DNA of 45,792 bases from a virus, in IMG/VR virus record IMGVR_UViG_3300037225_000328, positions 1-45,792 of that record; one strand, 5' to 3'. The stretch's first letter is position 1, and each line of letters starts with the position of its first letter. Below, one piece after another: positions 7,041 to 13,965 of this stretch. The notes beneath the pieces were generated by a model. That model was not told the DNA's origin, ran no database searches, and was given only the letters and a program-made list of their open reading frames with translations. The position numbers and the translations under genes are program-made.

Positions 7041-7072
7041 GAAAGAAACCGGCGGGCGGTTAAACCCGCCGG
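7041..7072 (-). terminator. Terminator after 7086-7292
   Basis: CCGGCGGG (7049-7056) pairs with CCCGCCGG (7065-7072). On the minus strand the stem is followed by TTTCTTTC. Confidence 0.8.
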
Positions 7073-7085
7073 CTTACCATATTCA

Positions 7086-7292
7086 TCACTTCTTACAACG
7101 CGCCAGCGCTGCTAAAACATCTACCACGGCCCTTTGCACCATTACCAGTATCAGCCCTTGACCGTTTCTCAGACCGGCTACGAAAACTGATAGAATAGCG
7201 CCAACAGCGGTGCCCGCTAAATAAACGGGAACCGTTGCGACAAGACCAGTATAGACAATAACCCTGCCCAGTACCTTTAGTACCTTACGCAT
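7086..7292 (-). CDS. Small membrane protein
   Basis: 68 residues with two hydrophobic segments, about 12-38 (Val-Ile-Val-Tyr-Thr-Gly-Leu-Val-Ala onward) and 46-62, separated by an Arg-Asn-Gly turn, so a two-pass membrane protein is likely. The ATG has an AGAAAGG site 7 nt upstream and a TATAAT about 15 nt before that. Followed by a strong terminator. It could be a holin-like or envelope-modifying protein; size and topology alone do not decide. Confidence 0.7.
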   Translation of the reverse strand: MRKVLKVLGRVIVYTGLVATVPVYLAGTAVGAILSVFVAGLRNGQGLILVMVQRAVVDVLAALARCKK

Positions 7293-7348
7293 GATTAAAC
7301 CTTTCTATCGGAATTATACGGCCTTGATGCATCATTCATCTTATCCGC

Positions 7349-8743
7349 TTAATGGGGAGCTTCATCCAAATCGTAATAAAACGCTTCTCGTCTAGGCGCA
7401 TCGACCACCCACGCAAATGGACGTTGCGGAGCCCGCCGCGCTGGTTGGGGCCTAAGCGATTTATGCCATTCTTCGGATTTTCTGATCCAATACTCCGCTA
7501 ACTCAGGACCAATAATCTCCGCAATAGCGACAAAATCCTCGCGGGGAGTGTTATGGAAAAGACTGTCAAGTTCCGAAAAACTCTTATCCTTGACAAAATC
7601 AATAAATCGGGCGTGAAGGATAAGCCAGTTACAAATCTCCTCAGCGTCAAGACTGCCTTGATACAATCTAACCTCAACACTGCCATGAACCAAATAAGCC
7701 CGCCAGTTGACAAACTCGAATCGGTCACGCTTTCCGACAAAGTAGTCAAAATCCTCATGGGTAATGTCGCTACTCTCATAATCAGGAGAACCGCAATAAC
7801 GGTTATCACTGCGAGAATTAGGCACTAAGGAACACCAGACCTCATAAGTCCTACGATACGCATAAGCTATTGCTTTCAGCGAATCGGTAGACTCAGTGCT
7901 TACATCAAAGTGAGCATGATAGCCACATTGCCTACTTACCTCAAAATGCAACTCTTCGGCCCGCTGGCAGAATCGTTCAATTTCTTCTAATCCTTCATCT
8001 CCATACAAAATGGGCGAAACGAACTCCATACCCTCAATAGAACAATCATGCTTACACTCCCAAATGGTGTGACCATTAAGAACATTATGATCAGGGCATC
8101 GGTAAGTTTCCAATTCTACCCCAAACCGCCGCCTTGAACCGATACGATCATAATGAGAATCGGAAACGGTAAAACTGCCCATTTCCCACTCACTCGACGG
8201 GCGGTAACAATCACGGCAATAAGGGCGATCATCCGACCATTGGGCCGAATCGTTCCATAACGGGTTTCCACAACCGCTGCAATTTACGCACAAATCATGG
8301 AAACATTCATCACAGTAATAGCTATCGCCAGGGGTGCGAAAACGTTCCCGTTGATGGAATGTTTCCTCGCAATTGTCACAAACGAAAAATCGACGATCAA
8401 AGCATCGGGCGCAATAGTGTTCATTATCTGGCCCGACAGTCGCCCGCCCCCGATTTACTTCCCGACCGCAACCGTAGCATTGCGTAAACATACTATCATA
8501 ACAGTAGTCACAATAGAAAGTTCCGTTACTAGAGATTCGCCCATCTTCGCGGACAATATACTCTTGACAATGACAACATTGTCGAAAAAGCATCTCAAAG
8601 CAAGCCGGGCAGTAGGAAAATCCATCCGGCCCTTCGTGGGCTTCTGTTAATGGCTTATTGCAATGGCTACAAAACTCTGCCACTTGGCGCACCGGGGGCG
8701 TAGACTCAATACGCGTACCGGGAAATGGGCGCTGGGTTGGCAT
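7349..8743 (-). CDS. Amidoligase-family enzyme with about five N-terminal zinc modules (paralogue 3)
   Basis: 464 residues, the longest of the three paralogues. Residues 25-180 hold a string of Cys pairs spaced like LIM or zinc-ribbon repeats (CxxC at about 25-28, 45-48, 56-59, 78-81, 89-92, 111-114, 122-125, 144-147, 155-158, 176-179). The catalytic part has GVELE (208-212), a GMEFVSPIL strand and CGYHAHFD (273-280). The ATG is 6 nt after a perfect TATAAT, so leaderless translation is predicted. The C-terminal 50 residues are Arg/Pro-rich and probably disordered. Likely acts with the nearby amidotransferase. Confidence 0.85.
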   Translation of the reverse strand: MPTQRPFPGTRIESTPPVRQVAEFCSHCNKPLTEAHEGPDGFSYCPACFEMLFRQCCHCQEYIVREDGRISSNGTFYCDYCYDSMFTQCYGCGREVNRGRATVGPDNEHYCARCFDRRFFVCDNCEETFHQRERFRTPGDSYYCDECFHDLCVNCSGCGNPLWNDSAQWSDDRPYCRDCYRPSSEWEMGSFTVSDSHYDRIGSRRRFGVELETYRCPDHNVLNGHTIWECKHDCSIEGMEFVSPILYGDEGLEEIERFCQRAEELHFEVSRQCGYHAHFDVSTESTDSLKAIAYAYRRTYEVWCSLVPNSRSDNRYCGSPDYESSDITHEDFDYFVGKRDRFEFVNWRAYLVHGSVEVRLYQGSLDAEEICNWLILHARFIDFVKDKSFSELDSLFHNTPREDFVAIAEIIGPELAEYWIRKSEEWHKSLRPQPARRAPQRPFAWVVDAPRREAFYYDLDEAPH

Positions 8744-8749
8744 ACTAAT

Positions 8750-8777
8750 ATTATACCTGATAGATGCGGTTTGTCAA
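8750..8777 (-). promoter_or_regulatory. Consensus promoter for amidoligase 3
   Basis: Minus strand TTGACA (8772-8777), 16-nt spacer ending GG, TATAAT (8750-8755), 6 nt, ATG. One of the best sigma70-type promoters here. Confidence 0.92.
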
Positions 8778-8779
8778 GT

Positions 8780-8804
8780 AAAAAGCGGGGGCCACGGCCC
8801 CCGC
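8780..8804 (-). terminator. Terminator after 8833-9243
   Basis: GCGGGGG (8785-8791) pairs with CCCCCGC (8798-8804); five T follow on the minus strand and run straight into the next promoter. A second hairpin, AACGGC/GCCGTT (8814-8829), precedes it. Confidence 0.85.
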
Positions 8805-8832
8805 CCAACGCCGAACGGCTCTTGCCGTTGAT

Positions 8833-9243
8833 CTAGTTATCTTCGGGTAAAACGATAATAGTAGTATTATCGTTAGGATTGTCAAATTTCTTCTCGTAGT
8901 ACCAAATGGTTAAAGCGCCCCGAATAATAGGGGTAAGGTGCGAATGGCAAGTTATTCGATCAACTGGAGAATTATGATAATTATTGAGTCGTATTGAATA
9001 ACTGCTGGCGGCGCGCCAATCTACTCCCGCAATAATTCGTTGTTGTTCATCGGGATAAACGGCAACAACGAACCATTGATGCCGTTGATGCAATTTGCTA
9101 AAATCCAAGTTTTGAGGGCGATCCGCGACAGCTAAAACTTGGCGGTTAATCGTTTGGATCTGGAATACCGGATGCATCACTTTATCGGCTCCCCGGCCAG
9201 TGAGAACCGTTGCCCGCTGAATCGTGAATGTGATGCTTTGCAT
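8833..9243 (-). CDS. Hypothetical protein, 136 residues
   Basis: Unrecognised. The opening strand (Ile-Thr-Phe-Thr-Ile-Gln-Arg-Ala-Thr-Val) followed by strands with Val-Val-Ala-Val-Tyr-Pro suggests an all-beta or alpha/beta fold. The acidic tail ends Leu-Pro-Glu-Asp-Asn. The ATG is 6 nt after TAGAAT and the gene ends at a terminator, making it a single-gene leaderless unit. Confidence 0.75.
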   Translation of the reverse strand: MQSITFTIQRATVLTGRGADKVMHPVFQIQTINRQVLAVADRPQNLDFSKLHQRHQWFVVAVYPDEQQRIIAGVDWRAASSYSIRLNNYHNSPVDRITCHSHLTPIIRGALTIWYYEKKFDNPNDNTTIIVLPEDN

Positions 9244-9249
9244 ACTTCG

Positions 9250-9278
9250 ATTCTACCTTACTTTTGGCCGCGTGTCAA
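9250..9278 (-). promoter_or_regulatory. Promoter for 8833-9243
   Basis: Minus strand TTGACA (9273-9278), 17-nt spacer ending AAGG, TAGAAT (9250-9255), 6 nt, ATG. The -35 lies in the 3' end of the upstream gene. Confidence 0.85.
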
Positions 9279-9473
9279 CTGGGCTTTCATCAAATTGATA
9301 ATTTCGGATATGCCTACTTGACTTTTTAGATAGTCAGCTAAAGCCCGACCCTCGACAATGGACATTCCATCTGCTAGGAGTTGCTTAAACAGCTTATCCG
9401 TAAGCTTAGCAATCTTATCCCCAACCGCAAAGGCGGCGTCATTCGTCAAATTTCCGTTGCGATCATATACCAT
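9258..9473 (-). CDS. Small hypothetical protein, 71 residues
   Basis: Unrecognised helical protein. The opening Tyr-Asp-Arg-Asn-Gly-Asn-Leu-Thr segment resembles the Tyr-Asp-Arg-Asp-Gly-Asn-Leu-Thr near the end of the protein at 27978-28304. The ATG is 6 nt after TAGAGT, so leaderless. It overlaps the promoter of the next gene. Confidence 0.7.
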   Translation of the reverse strand: MVYDRNGNLTNDAAFAVGDKIAKLTDKLFKQLLADGMSIVEGRALADYLKSQVGISEIINLMKAQLTRGQK

Positions 9474-9479
9474 GTTTCA

Positions 9480-9507
9480 ACTCTACCATCTTCTCGCAGT
9501 TTGTCAA
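9480..9507 (-). promoter_or_regulatory. Promoter for 9258-9473
   Basis: Minus strand TTGACA (9502-9507), 16-nt spacer ending GATGG, TAGAGT (9480-9485), 6 nt, ATG. Confidence 0.85.
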
Positions 9508-9702
9508 GCGGAAATGTACGACCCCGATAATTGATATCACAAACCGCGTGCCAATTGGCCCGTAATCGTTAAATTTGGAATAATCGAAAAAATACAAATT
9601 GGCACAGTAATTTTCTGTTATAATCATTACAGTCTGAACTGAACAATCGCTATATCCTGAATTCTGACCCCGATAATCCTTATAGACCTTACAAGAATTT
9701 TC

Positions 9703-9730
9703 TTGACATTTTACTTTTTCGTGGTAGGAT
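9703..9730 (+). promoter_or_regulatory. Only clear plus-strand promoter
   Basis: TTGACA (9703-9708), 16-nt spacer ending CGTGG, TAGGAT (9725-9730). Same architecture as the minus-strand promoters; it drives the small RNA that follows. Confidence 0.8.
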
Positions 9731-9736
9731 TGTATC

Positions 9737-9850
9737 GTGGCGGCAAAGTCGCTACGGCCGGTCAAGCCGGTGGATTGTATACAACTGAACACTTATGTTC
9801 AGTAATAAAATTCGCTAAAAGCAAAAGGACTGGCATTGCCAGTCCTTTTC
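9737..9850 (+). ncRNA. Plus-strand small RNA with four hairpins
   Basis: A transcript of about 114 nt is framed by a sigma70-type promoter and a perfect terminator. It folds into consecutive hairpins: GTGGCG/CGCTAC (9737-9755), CCGG/CCGG (9758-9770), CTGAACA/TGTTCAG (9785-9802, 7 bp, 4-nt loop) and the terminator stem. A 22-codon frame starts GTG at 9737, but its codons run through the hairpins and there is no ribosome site. The only unit opposed to the surrounding genes. No known RNA family is recognised; a trans-acting regulator or RNA decoy is possible. Confidence 0.7.
9823..9850 (+). terminator. Terminator of the plus-strand small RNA
   Basis: AAAAGGACTGGC (9823-9834) pairs perfectly with GCCAGTCCTTTT (9838-9849) around ATT; CGTTT follows. 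The A/T symmetry lets it work on both strands. Confidence 0.9.
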
Positions 9851-9920
9851 GTTTAATCGGTAATCTCGCTACCGGCCGCTGAATCCCCAAGAAGAGGGAA
9901 AAGAGGCATCTAGGGTGGTC

Positions 9921-9958
9921 TCCATCGGGGCTCAAAAATGGTCCGAGATGGATTTTTT
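9921..9958 (+). terminator. Second plus-strand terminator-like hairpin
   Basis: TCCATC (9921-9926) pairs with GATGGA (9947-9952), with GG/CC inside, followed by six T. It may catch read-through from the small RNA. A small hairpin CGGTA/TACCG lies just before (about 9857-9873). Confidence 0.55.
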
Positions 9959-9969
9959 CTGGTTTCCCT

Positions 9970-9993
9970 TTTTGAGATTTTCAAATCTCAAAA
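9970..9993. terminator. AT-rich inverted repeat after the small membrane peptide
   Basis: TTTTGAGATTT (9970-9980) and AAATCTCAAAA (9983-9993) form an 11-bp stem directly after the stop codon of the minus-strand gene at 9995-10114. No long T tract follows on the minus strand. Confidence 0.5.
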
Positions 9994-9994
9994 T

Positions 9995-10114
9995 TTAGGG
10001 ATGCCCGGCTAAGCAAACTGACATCATGTAAATTGCGCAAACTATGATTCCGGTCAGCAGGCTACATACCACAATCAGATCAAATAGACTGGCACGAATT
10101 CCAGGAGTTGCCAT
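9995..10114 (-). CDS. 39-residue single-pass membrane peptide
   Basis: Short gene with a strong ribosome site (GGAGGT, 9 nt before the ATG) and a hairpin at its end. The peptide starts MATPGIRASLFDL, then a hydrophobic segment of about 20 residues (Ile-Val-Val-Cys-Ser-Leu-Leu through Ile-Tyr-Met-Met-Ser) and a short tail ending GHP. Phage micro-membrane proteins of this size often act on the envelope, but no family is recognised. Confidence 0.7.
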   Translation of the reverse strand: MATPGIRASLFDLIVVCSLLTGIIVCAIYMMSVCLAGHP

Positions 10115-10165
10115 TATATTCTACCTCCGTTTTCTTGCTAAAAAAGTTGACAAATTCATTCGACT

Positions 10166-10540
10166 TTAGCCCACAAAATACGCATGTAATGGCATAGCCG
10201 GTTCCGATATCTCAATATCTCGAATCGGTAAAACAGGGCTCACTTCGGCTGCTCTGGCAACTACCTTTGTTTCATCAACACAAAAATCTGAAATATCGGT
10301 TAGAGCAATATAAAGGGGTGTTTCTAAAACCACAGGTTTTAGACACTCCGAGTAAACCCAACCATATCGCTGGTTAGGTTTAAGCCGGGCAATATATCGG
10401 CAACCTATAAGACTAATTGCTTTTACTTCTCGAAACTTGTTATTGACTTCCAAGAAAACTTTCGTACCTTTTGGAAGTGGCTCTCGAAGATATCGCTTAA
10501 CCGTAATCATTCCTACACGCTCACAAATCATTAAATTCAT
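10166..10540 (-). CDS. Hypothetical protein, 124 residues
   Basis: Unrecognised beta-rich protein. Residues 15-60 (ProLysGlyThrLysValPheLeuGluVal through TyrIleAlaArgLeu) look like a small barrel, followed by a Trp-Val-Tyr strand. GAAAGG lies close before the first ATG; Met11 is an alternative start. It is the last gene of the AT-rich operon beginning near 13931. Confidence 0.7.
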   Translation of the reverse strand: MNLMICERVGMITVKRYLREPLPKGTKVFLEVNNKFREVKAISLIGCRYIARLKPNQRYGWVYSECLKPVVLETPLYIALTDISDFCVDETKVVARAAEVSPVLPIRDIEISEPAMPLHAYFVG

Positions 10541-10631
10541 TACCTTTCATTTATAAAACTACACTAATAAACTTTGTATTCGCGCCTCCGAAACCCCTCT
10601 TAGGCGATCTGAAAAATTTGGATCCGAATTC

Positions 10632-10982
10632 TTAGGAATTAGGAGGGCCATAAAGCCGCTGTGCTTCTTCTGTTACTTTTTCAAGTTGCCGCATAATTTC
10701 CTTTAGTGTAGATTCATCTTCAGGGTGAAGAGACTCTAATTCCTTTAACCTATTCACCATATAAACAATATTAAAAACATGTTTAAGCGGTAAGGTAACA
10801 GACAGAGTTAGATTCTTACCTTGATCAAACCCAATAGTCATAAAACTCTCCTTTACTGATTTAATCAGATGAATTACTGTTTTACACTCCCAATAAGAAT
10901 CTATGAATCCTATTCCTTGAATCCAATCGCCGAGTTTTATATCATCGGGTGTTTCTAAAGCTTGTTTGGTTGTCCAGTTCAT
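10632..10982 (-). CDS. Hypothetical protein, 116 residues
   Basis: Unrecognised. An N-terminal beta-rich half (Lys-Leu-Gly-Asp-Trp-Ile-Gln-Gly) and a C-terminal charged helix (Glu-Leu-Glu-Ser-Leu onward) likely to form a coiled coil, ending TyrGlyProProAsnSer. The ATG overlaps the stop of the upstream gene as ATGA. Confidence 0.75.
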   Translation of the reverse strand: MNWTTKQALETPDDIKLGDWIQGIGFIDSYWECKTVIHLIKSVKESFMTIGFDQGKNLTLSVTLPLKHVFNIVYMVNRLKELESLHPEDESTLKEIMRQLEKVTEEAQRLYGPPNS

Positions 10983-11464
10983 ACATGTTCTTCGGGGTTT
11001 TGATTGGGTAGTATTGAATCATCGTGAGAGAAATCCACTTGCCCCGTGCTGATATTTGGCGGAAATTTTTTAACAGTCCCCTTGAATAATGCGGCGTCCG
11101 CATTATTTAACTGGGCATCTTCACGTCCCGACTGAACCGCCCCGTCTCCAATAGGTGCTACTCTCTGATATGGCGGGGTAGTCGGCTGAAAGACTAATGT
11201 GTCAAAATTGCTCTTACAATTAGGGCAAGCATGAGTCTTAGGATTTACCGTGGTGGTTGGCTGATAGCCGGGTCCAATTAACTGTTTGCCTGGCCCATAC
11301 GTCCAACTCACCGCCCCATAATCATTAGTAATAGGTTGATTGAAATGAACTGCCAACATCAATTCATCTAGGGTATCATAGAACGATGTCTCTTTGGTAC
11401 AGACATCGCAAATCATTTTGACTTGCCCCTCTTGATTATAAGCAAGCGTCACGACATTCCCCAT
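10979..11464 (-). CDS. Zinc-ribbon hypothetical protein, CDxC type A
   Basis: 161 residues. A first Cys pair CDVC near residue 19 is followed by a Ser-x-Tyr helix with Leu-x-x-Ala-x-His, a GPGxQLIGPG segment and a second pair CPNC around residue 75, so a zinc ribbon split by an insert is likely. The protein at 12062-12340 shares the CDxC, the aligned His and the Gly-Pro/Pro-Pro-x-Gln-x-x-Gly segment, so the two are paralogues. The C-terminal half is polar and looks disordered. It overlaps the 25-residue peptide upstream. Confidence 0.75.
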   Translation of the reverse strand: MGNVVTLAYNQEGQVKMICDVCTKETSFYDTLDELMLAVHFNQPITNDYGAVSWTYGPGKQLIGPGYQPTTTVNPKTHACPNCKSNFDTLVFQPTTPPYQRVAPIGDGAVQSGREDAQLNNADAALFKGTVKKFPPNISTGQVDFSHDDSILPNQNPEEHV

Positions 11465-11526
11465 TTAGCAATAAGACAGATTGCAATTATACCAGCCAAA
11501 ACAATAAGCCCTTCAATAATGTTCAT
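11449..11526 (-). CDS. 25-residue membrane peptide
   Basis: ATG overlaps the HNH stop as ATGA; AGGA lies about 11 nt upstream. The product MNIIEGLIVLAGIIAICLIAKW plus three residues is one transmembrane helix. Its 3' end overlaps the start of 10979-11464 by 16 nt, so it probably serves in translational coupling as well as, or instead of, having its own function. Confidence 0.55.
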   Translation of the reverse strand: MNIIEGLIVLAGIIAICLIAKWGMS

Positions 11527-12020
11527 GATTTCTTTATTCCTGTAATATGATTCCAACGGCGACCATTAATAATATACTGAATAATTGTATATCCACAATG
11601 AAAATGATTTGCAATTTCTTGATAAGTTTTACCGTGTTTTCGGAAAGATAAAATTAACTTAATATCTTTATCGGTAAATTTTGAGCGAGAATTTTGTTCT
11701 CCCTTTGGATTGTTACTTCGATGCCTTTTCACAGCATCCCATCTATTAGTTTTTCTACTTCCATTGTATAAATGAGAGGGATTACAACAAATCGGATTAT
11801 CACAGTGATGACAGGTACAGGAACTTAATACTTTATATTTAAGAAAACAGGAAATTCGATGCGCTTTTATGGGTTTCCACAGTCCAAGTTGTTTTACTGT
11901 AAATTGACCATATCCTCTCCCATCTTGACTGGCAAGCCACGGCCAGCAAGCATCTTCGCCACCAGATTTATCTACTTTAGTCCAGAATCGGGCAATATCT
12001 TTTTTACTTAATTTTAACAT
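11523..12020 (-). CDS. HNH homing endonuclease with C-terminal helix-turn-helix
   Basis: 165 residues. HNH_3-type core: ACWPWLA near residue 25, CHHCDNPICCNPSHL near 73, then a helix-turn-helix (Tyr-Gln-Glu-Ile-Ala-Asn-His-Phe) and a GRRWNH end. GGAGG lies 7 nt before the ATG. Same architecture as 3277-3762, 4849-5364 and 20289-20768. Confidence 0.9.
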   Translation of the reverse strand: MLKLSKKDIARFWTKVDKSGGEDACWPWLASQDGRGYGQFTVKQLGLWKPIKAHRISCFLKYKVLSSCTCHHCDNPICCNPSHLYNGSRKTNRWDAVKRHRSNNPKGEQNSRSKFTDKDIKLILSFRKHGKTYQEIANHFHCGYTIIQYIINGRRWNHITGIKKS

Positions 12021-12061
12021 AAAAGAACCTCCATGTATTTATACAGCAAATTTTATGCCAC

Positions 12062-12340
12062 TTATCCGTAGTAACGATTTGCTAAACCTCGGCATTCTGG
12101 ACCGAGATGTGTTCCTATTGAAATTATACCTTGTTGAAAAGTAAACTGATCACTTGTTACCCCCTCATCACCTGTAATTTGTTCAGGTGGACGACCGTTT
12201 ACCCATCCAGGTGGTTCGTCCCAAAGACTATTTCCCAGATGTGTCGCCACCACCAGGGCTTCATAAGAGGGGTAACTAGCGCTTATAGTGCCACACATAT
12301 CGCAGACAAAATGATATAATCCATCTTCAATTATGAGCAT
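12062..12340 (-). CDS. Zinc-binding hypothetical protein, CDxC type B
   Basis: 92 residues from an ATG with CCGGAG 7 nt upstream; the frame extends further but the extra residues lie inside the methyltransferase gene. The opening strand leads to CDMCG near residue 14, then a Tyr-x-x-Leu-Val-Val-Ala-Thr-His helix and a Pro-Pro-Glu-Gln-Ile-Thr-Gly segment. It parallels the protein at 10979-11464, but only a single Cys is left at the C-terminal site. Function unknown. Confidence 0.7.
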   Translation of the reverse strand: MLIIEDGLYHFVCDMCGTISASYPSYEALVVATHLGNSLWDEPPGWVNGRPPEQITGDEGVTSDQFTFQQGIISIGTHLGPECRGLANRYYG

Positions 12341-12957
12341 CGAAAGACTCCGGTAAAAGCTTCCACTGTACAAAGTAGTTCAGGGTCGCTAAGCAGTTTC
12401 GTTTCGACCCGTTCGGCTTTGCATCCTGGCAACCATTGAAGCAAAGCTTCAGCGGTTAGCATGTGCGGGTGGCCTGGGTGTGGGGGTATATTGACCCACT
12501 CGATTATCCGCAACTTAGCCGCACTGGCAATTGCATTCTGTAAAACTTTCTGGGGATCAACAACATGCTGTAGCACATTATAGATCCAGACCTCATCAAA
12601 ATATCCAAAACAAGCTTGCTGCTCTGGGGGTGGAATTTGTTCACCAGGCAGATTGAGAAATTCGATTCCATAATTCCTATATCGACGGACTACAGAAGGA
12701 GGATACTGCAATGGATCAACACCAACAAGTCTCCCGGCATTATAGCAACGCAATAACATTGACCACGGCCCACAACCAATATCTAAGATTGATTTGCCGA
12801 GTACATTAAACTCGCCCCACTGATCGGCATAGGTTTCCGTGATGCCCATTTCTCGGGCGTAGACATTATGCTTTTGGATTTCGCCGAATGCGGCAGGCCC
12901 CCAACAATTGCCCCAATATCCAGCTTCATGCACTTGGGCATCAGTCCACTCATTCAT
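12331..12957 (-). CDS. SAM-dependent methyltransferase, class I
   Basis: 208 residues. Rossmann-type signature: motif I LDIGCGPWS near residue 57 (SAM-binding Gly loop), an acidic VGVDPLQ strand end about 20 residues later, and a motif IV-like strand VWIYNVLQHV with the following helix. This resembles UbiE/Coq5-like small-molecule or peptide methyltransferases. The substrate cannot be read from sequence. A CTGGxNCWGP segment precedes the core and may bind the substrate. It overlaps its neighbours by a few bases within the operon starting at 13931. Confidence 0.85.
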   Translation of the reverse strand: MNEWTDAQVHEAGYWGNCWGPAAFGEIQKHNVYAREMGITETYADQWGEFNVLGKSILDIGCGPWSMLLRCYNAGRLVGVDPLQYPPSVVRRYRNYGIEFLNLPGEQIPPPEQQACFGYFDEVWIYNVLQHVVDPQKVLQNAIASAAKLRIIEWVNIPPHPGHPHMLTAEALLQWLPGCKAERVETKLLSDPELLCTVEAFTGVFRCS

Positions 12958-13256
12958 TTCTTTTCCTCCAACAGATGATTAATTTCACTAAGATGATAAT
13001 AAGCTTGGAGAAGATGATTTCGGATAGCTGGGTTTTTTGTATCTTTCAAATAAGGCACAGGAATTTTATCAGTGAAATGTGGTTCCGTAGCTTCTTGGAT
13101 ACTGACATGCACATTGCTTGGATAGCAAAAGCTAATTGGATCTTCTGATGCAATCAATCGCTGTGCTGCTAAGACTCCTGCCTCAGTCTTATTAAAATAG
13201 TCGCCAGGAATCTCGTCAAATTCATGGACACCCCAAATCAATGCTCTGAGTTTCAT
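12954..13256 (-). CDS. Hypothetical protein, 100 residues
   Basis: Unrecognised. The N-terminal part has Trp-Gly-Val-His-Glu-Phe-Asp-Glu-Ile-Pro, the C-terminal part a Lys/Glu helix. AGGAA lies 8 nt before the ATG, which directly follows the stop of the upstream gene. The stop overlaps the methyltransferase ATG as ATGA. Confidence 0.75.
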   Translation of the reverse strand: MKLRALIWGVHEFDEIPGDYFNKTEAGVLAAQRLIASEDPISFCYPSNVHVSIQEATEPHFTDKIPVPYLKDTKNPAIRNHLLQAYYHLSEINHLLEEKK

Positions 13257-13484
13257 CTAATTATTCCTGTGGTTAAAGACTTTTTCCATCCGATTATAAC
13301 AAGCTTGTATCCCGCCCCAATGCTCTGTATTACTAATACGATATCGAAGCGGTTGAAGTTGCCACTTCGCTTCATAAGCTGCACGTAAATATGCCGCATC
13401 GGAAGGCTGGAGTATAATAGCCCACGGTTCCCAATGATTATGGGCAAATACTTCAAGTACCGGAAATACTAAATCTGCGGGCAT
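13257..13484 (-). CDS. Small hypothetical protein, 75 residues
   Basis: Unrecognised; aromatic and Arg-rich (Asn-His-Trp-Glu-Pro-Trp, Trp-Gln-Leu-Gln-Pro-Leu). It overlaps the upstream gene by 16 nt and ends 1 nt before the next, as expected for a coupled operon member. Another frame across the same bases (13253-13456) is taken as its shadow. Confidence 0.65.
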   Translation of the reverse strand: MPADLVFPVLEVFAHNHWEPWAIILQPSDAAYLRAAYEAKWQLQPLRYRISNTEHWGGIQACYNRMEKVFNHRNN

Positions 13485-13675
13485 AGTTTGTCTAGTTCAC
13501 TTGTTAAGTATTTTCCAAACTCCATCTCCCGCATGAACTCTTCTCGCAAATCCTGTACCTCTTCTACAGTTGGATACTTTTTTGCATGGCGAACCCGCCT
13601 AACTATATCCATAAGTACGGCGTGCTGACGCTCTGCTATACTGGTAAGTTGATTAATTTCGGTATTAACGTCCAT
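13469..13675 (-). CDS. Small coiled-coil protein, 68 residues
   Basis: Starts at an ATG with AGGAAG 8 nt upstream; a longer frame lies inside the upstream gene. Nearly all helical, with heptad-like Leu/Ile/Val spacing (Ile-Asn-Gln-Leu-Thr through Leu-Met-Asp-Ile-Val) and a charged second helix, so a dimeric coiled coil is probable. Confidence 0.65.
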   Translation of the reverse strand: MDVNTEINQLTSIAERQHAVLMDIVRRVRHAKKYPTVEEVQDLREEFMREMEFGKYLTSELDKLCPQI

Positions 13676-13931
13676 AAGTTTTAACTTCCTGTAGTCGTTT
13701 ATCAACATACTGTTTCCACTCTTCAACAACACGCTCAAATAGTGGCTTCTTCTCCTTTGGCAATGTGTTTACAAGACAATGAAATTCCCAAGATTCAGGG
13801 TAATAGCTGGGTTCATGTACAGTAACAAACCACTCGGCGACCCGGCCACCTAGCAGCTCAAAAATCATCAAACGATCCATCAATGGCAAATAAGCCCACT
13901 TATCCCAATAATTCAAAGCATCAAATTTCAT
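13665..13931 (-). CDS. Hypothetical protein, first gene of an operon
   Basis: Unrecognised 88-residue protein with a Trp/Tyr-rich N-terminus and a Lys/Glu C-terminal helix. The ATG is 6 nt after a perfect TATAAT, so leaderless translation is predicted. It heads the minus-strand operon that runs through 10166. Confidence 0.75.
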   Translation of the reverse strand: MKFDALNYWDKWAYLPLMDRLMIFELLGGRVAEWFVTVHEPSYYPESWEFHCLVNTLPKEKKPLFERVVEEWKQYVDKRLQEVKTYGR

Positions 13932-13937
13932 ATTACA

Positions 13938-13965
13938 ATTATACCTTATTTCGAGTAAATGTCAA
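13938..13965 (-). promoter_or_regulatory. Consensus promoter at 13.95 kb
   Basis: Minus strand TTGACA (13960-13965), 16-nt spacer ending AAGG, TATAAT (13938-13943), 6 nt, ATG. The -35 lies in the last codons of the HNH-AP2 gene. Confidence 0.92.

Noticed and set aside
9463-9792. Minus-strand 109-residue frame across the small RNA
   Set aside because: It runs antisense to the promoter, the RNA hairpins and the start of a real gene; no promoter or ribosome site; protein lacks motifs.
13253-13456. 67-residue minus frame
   Set aside because: Overlaps 13257-13484 in another frame and has a less protein-like composition.
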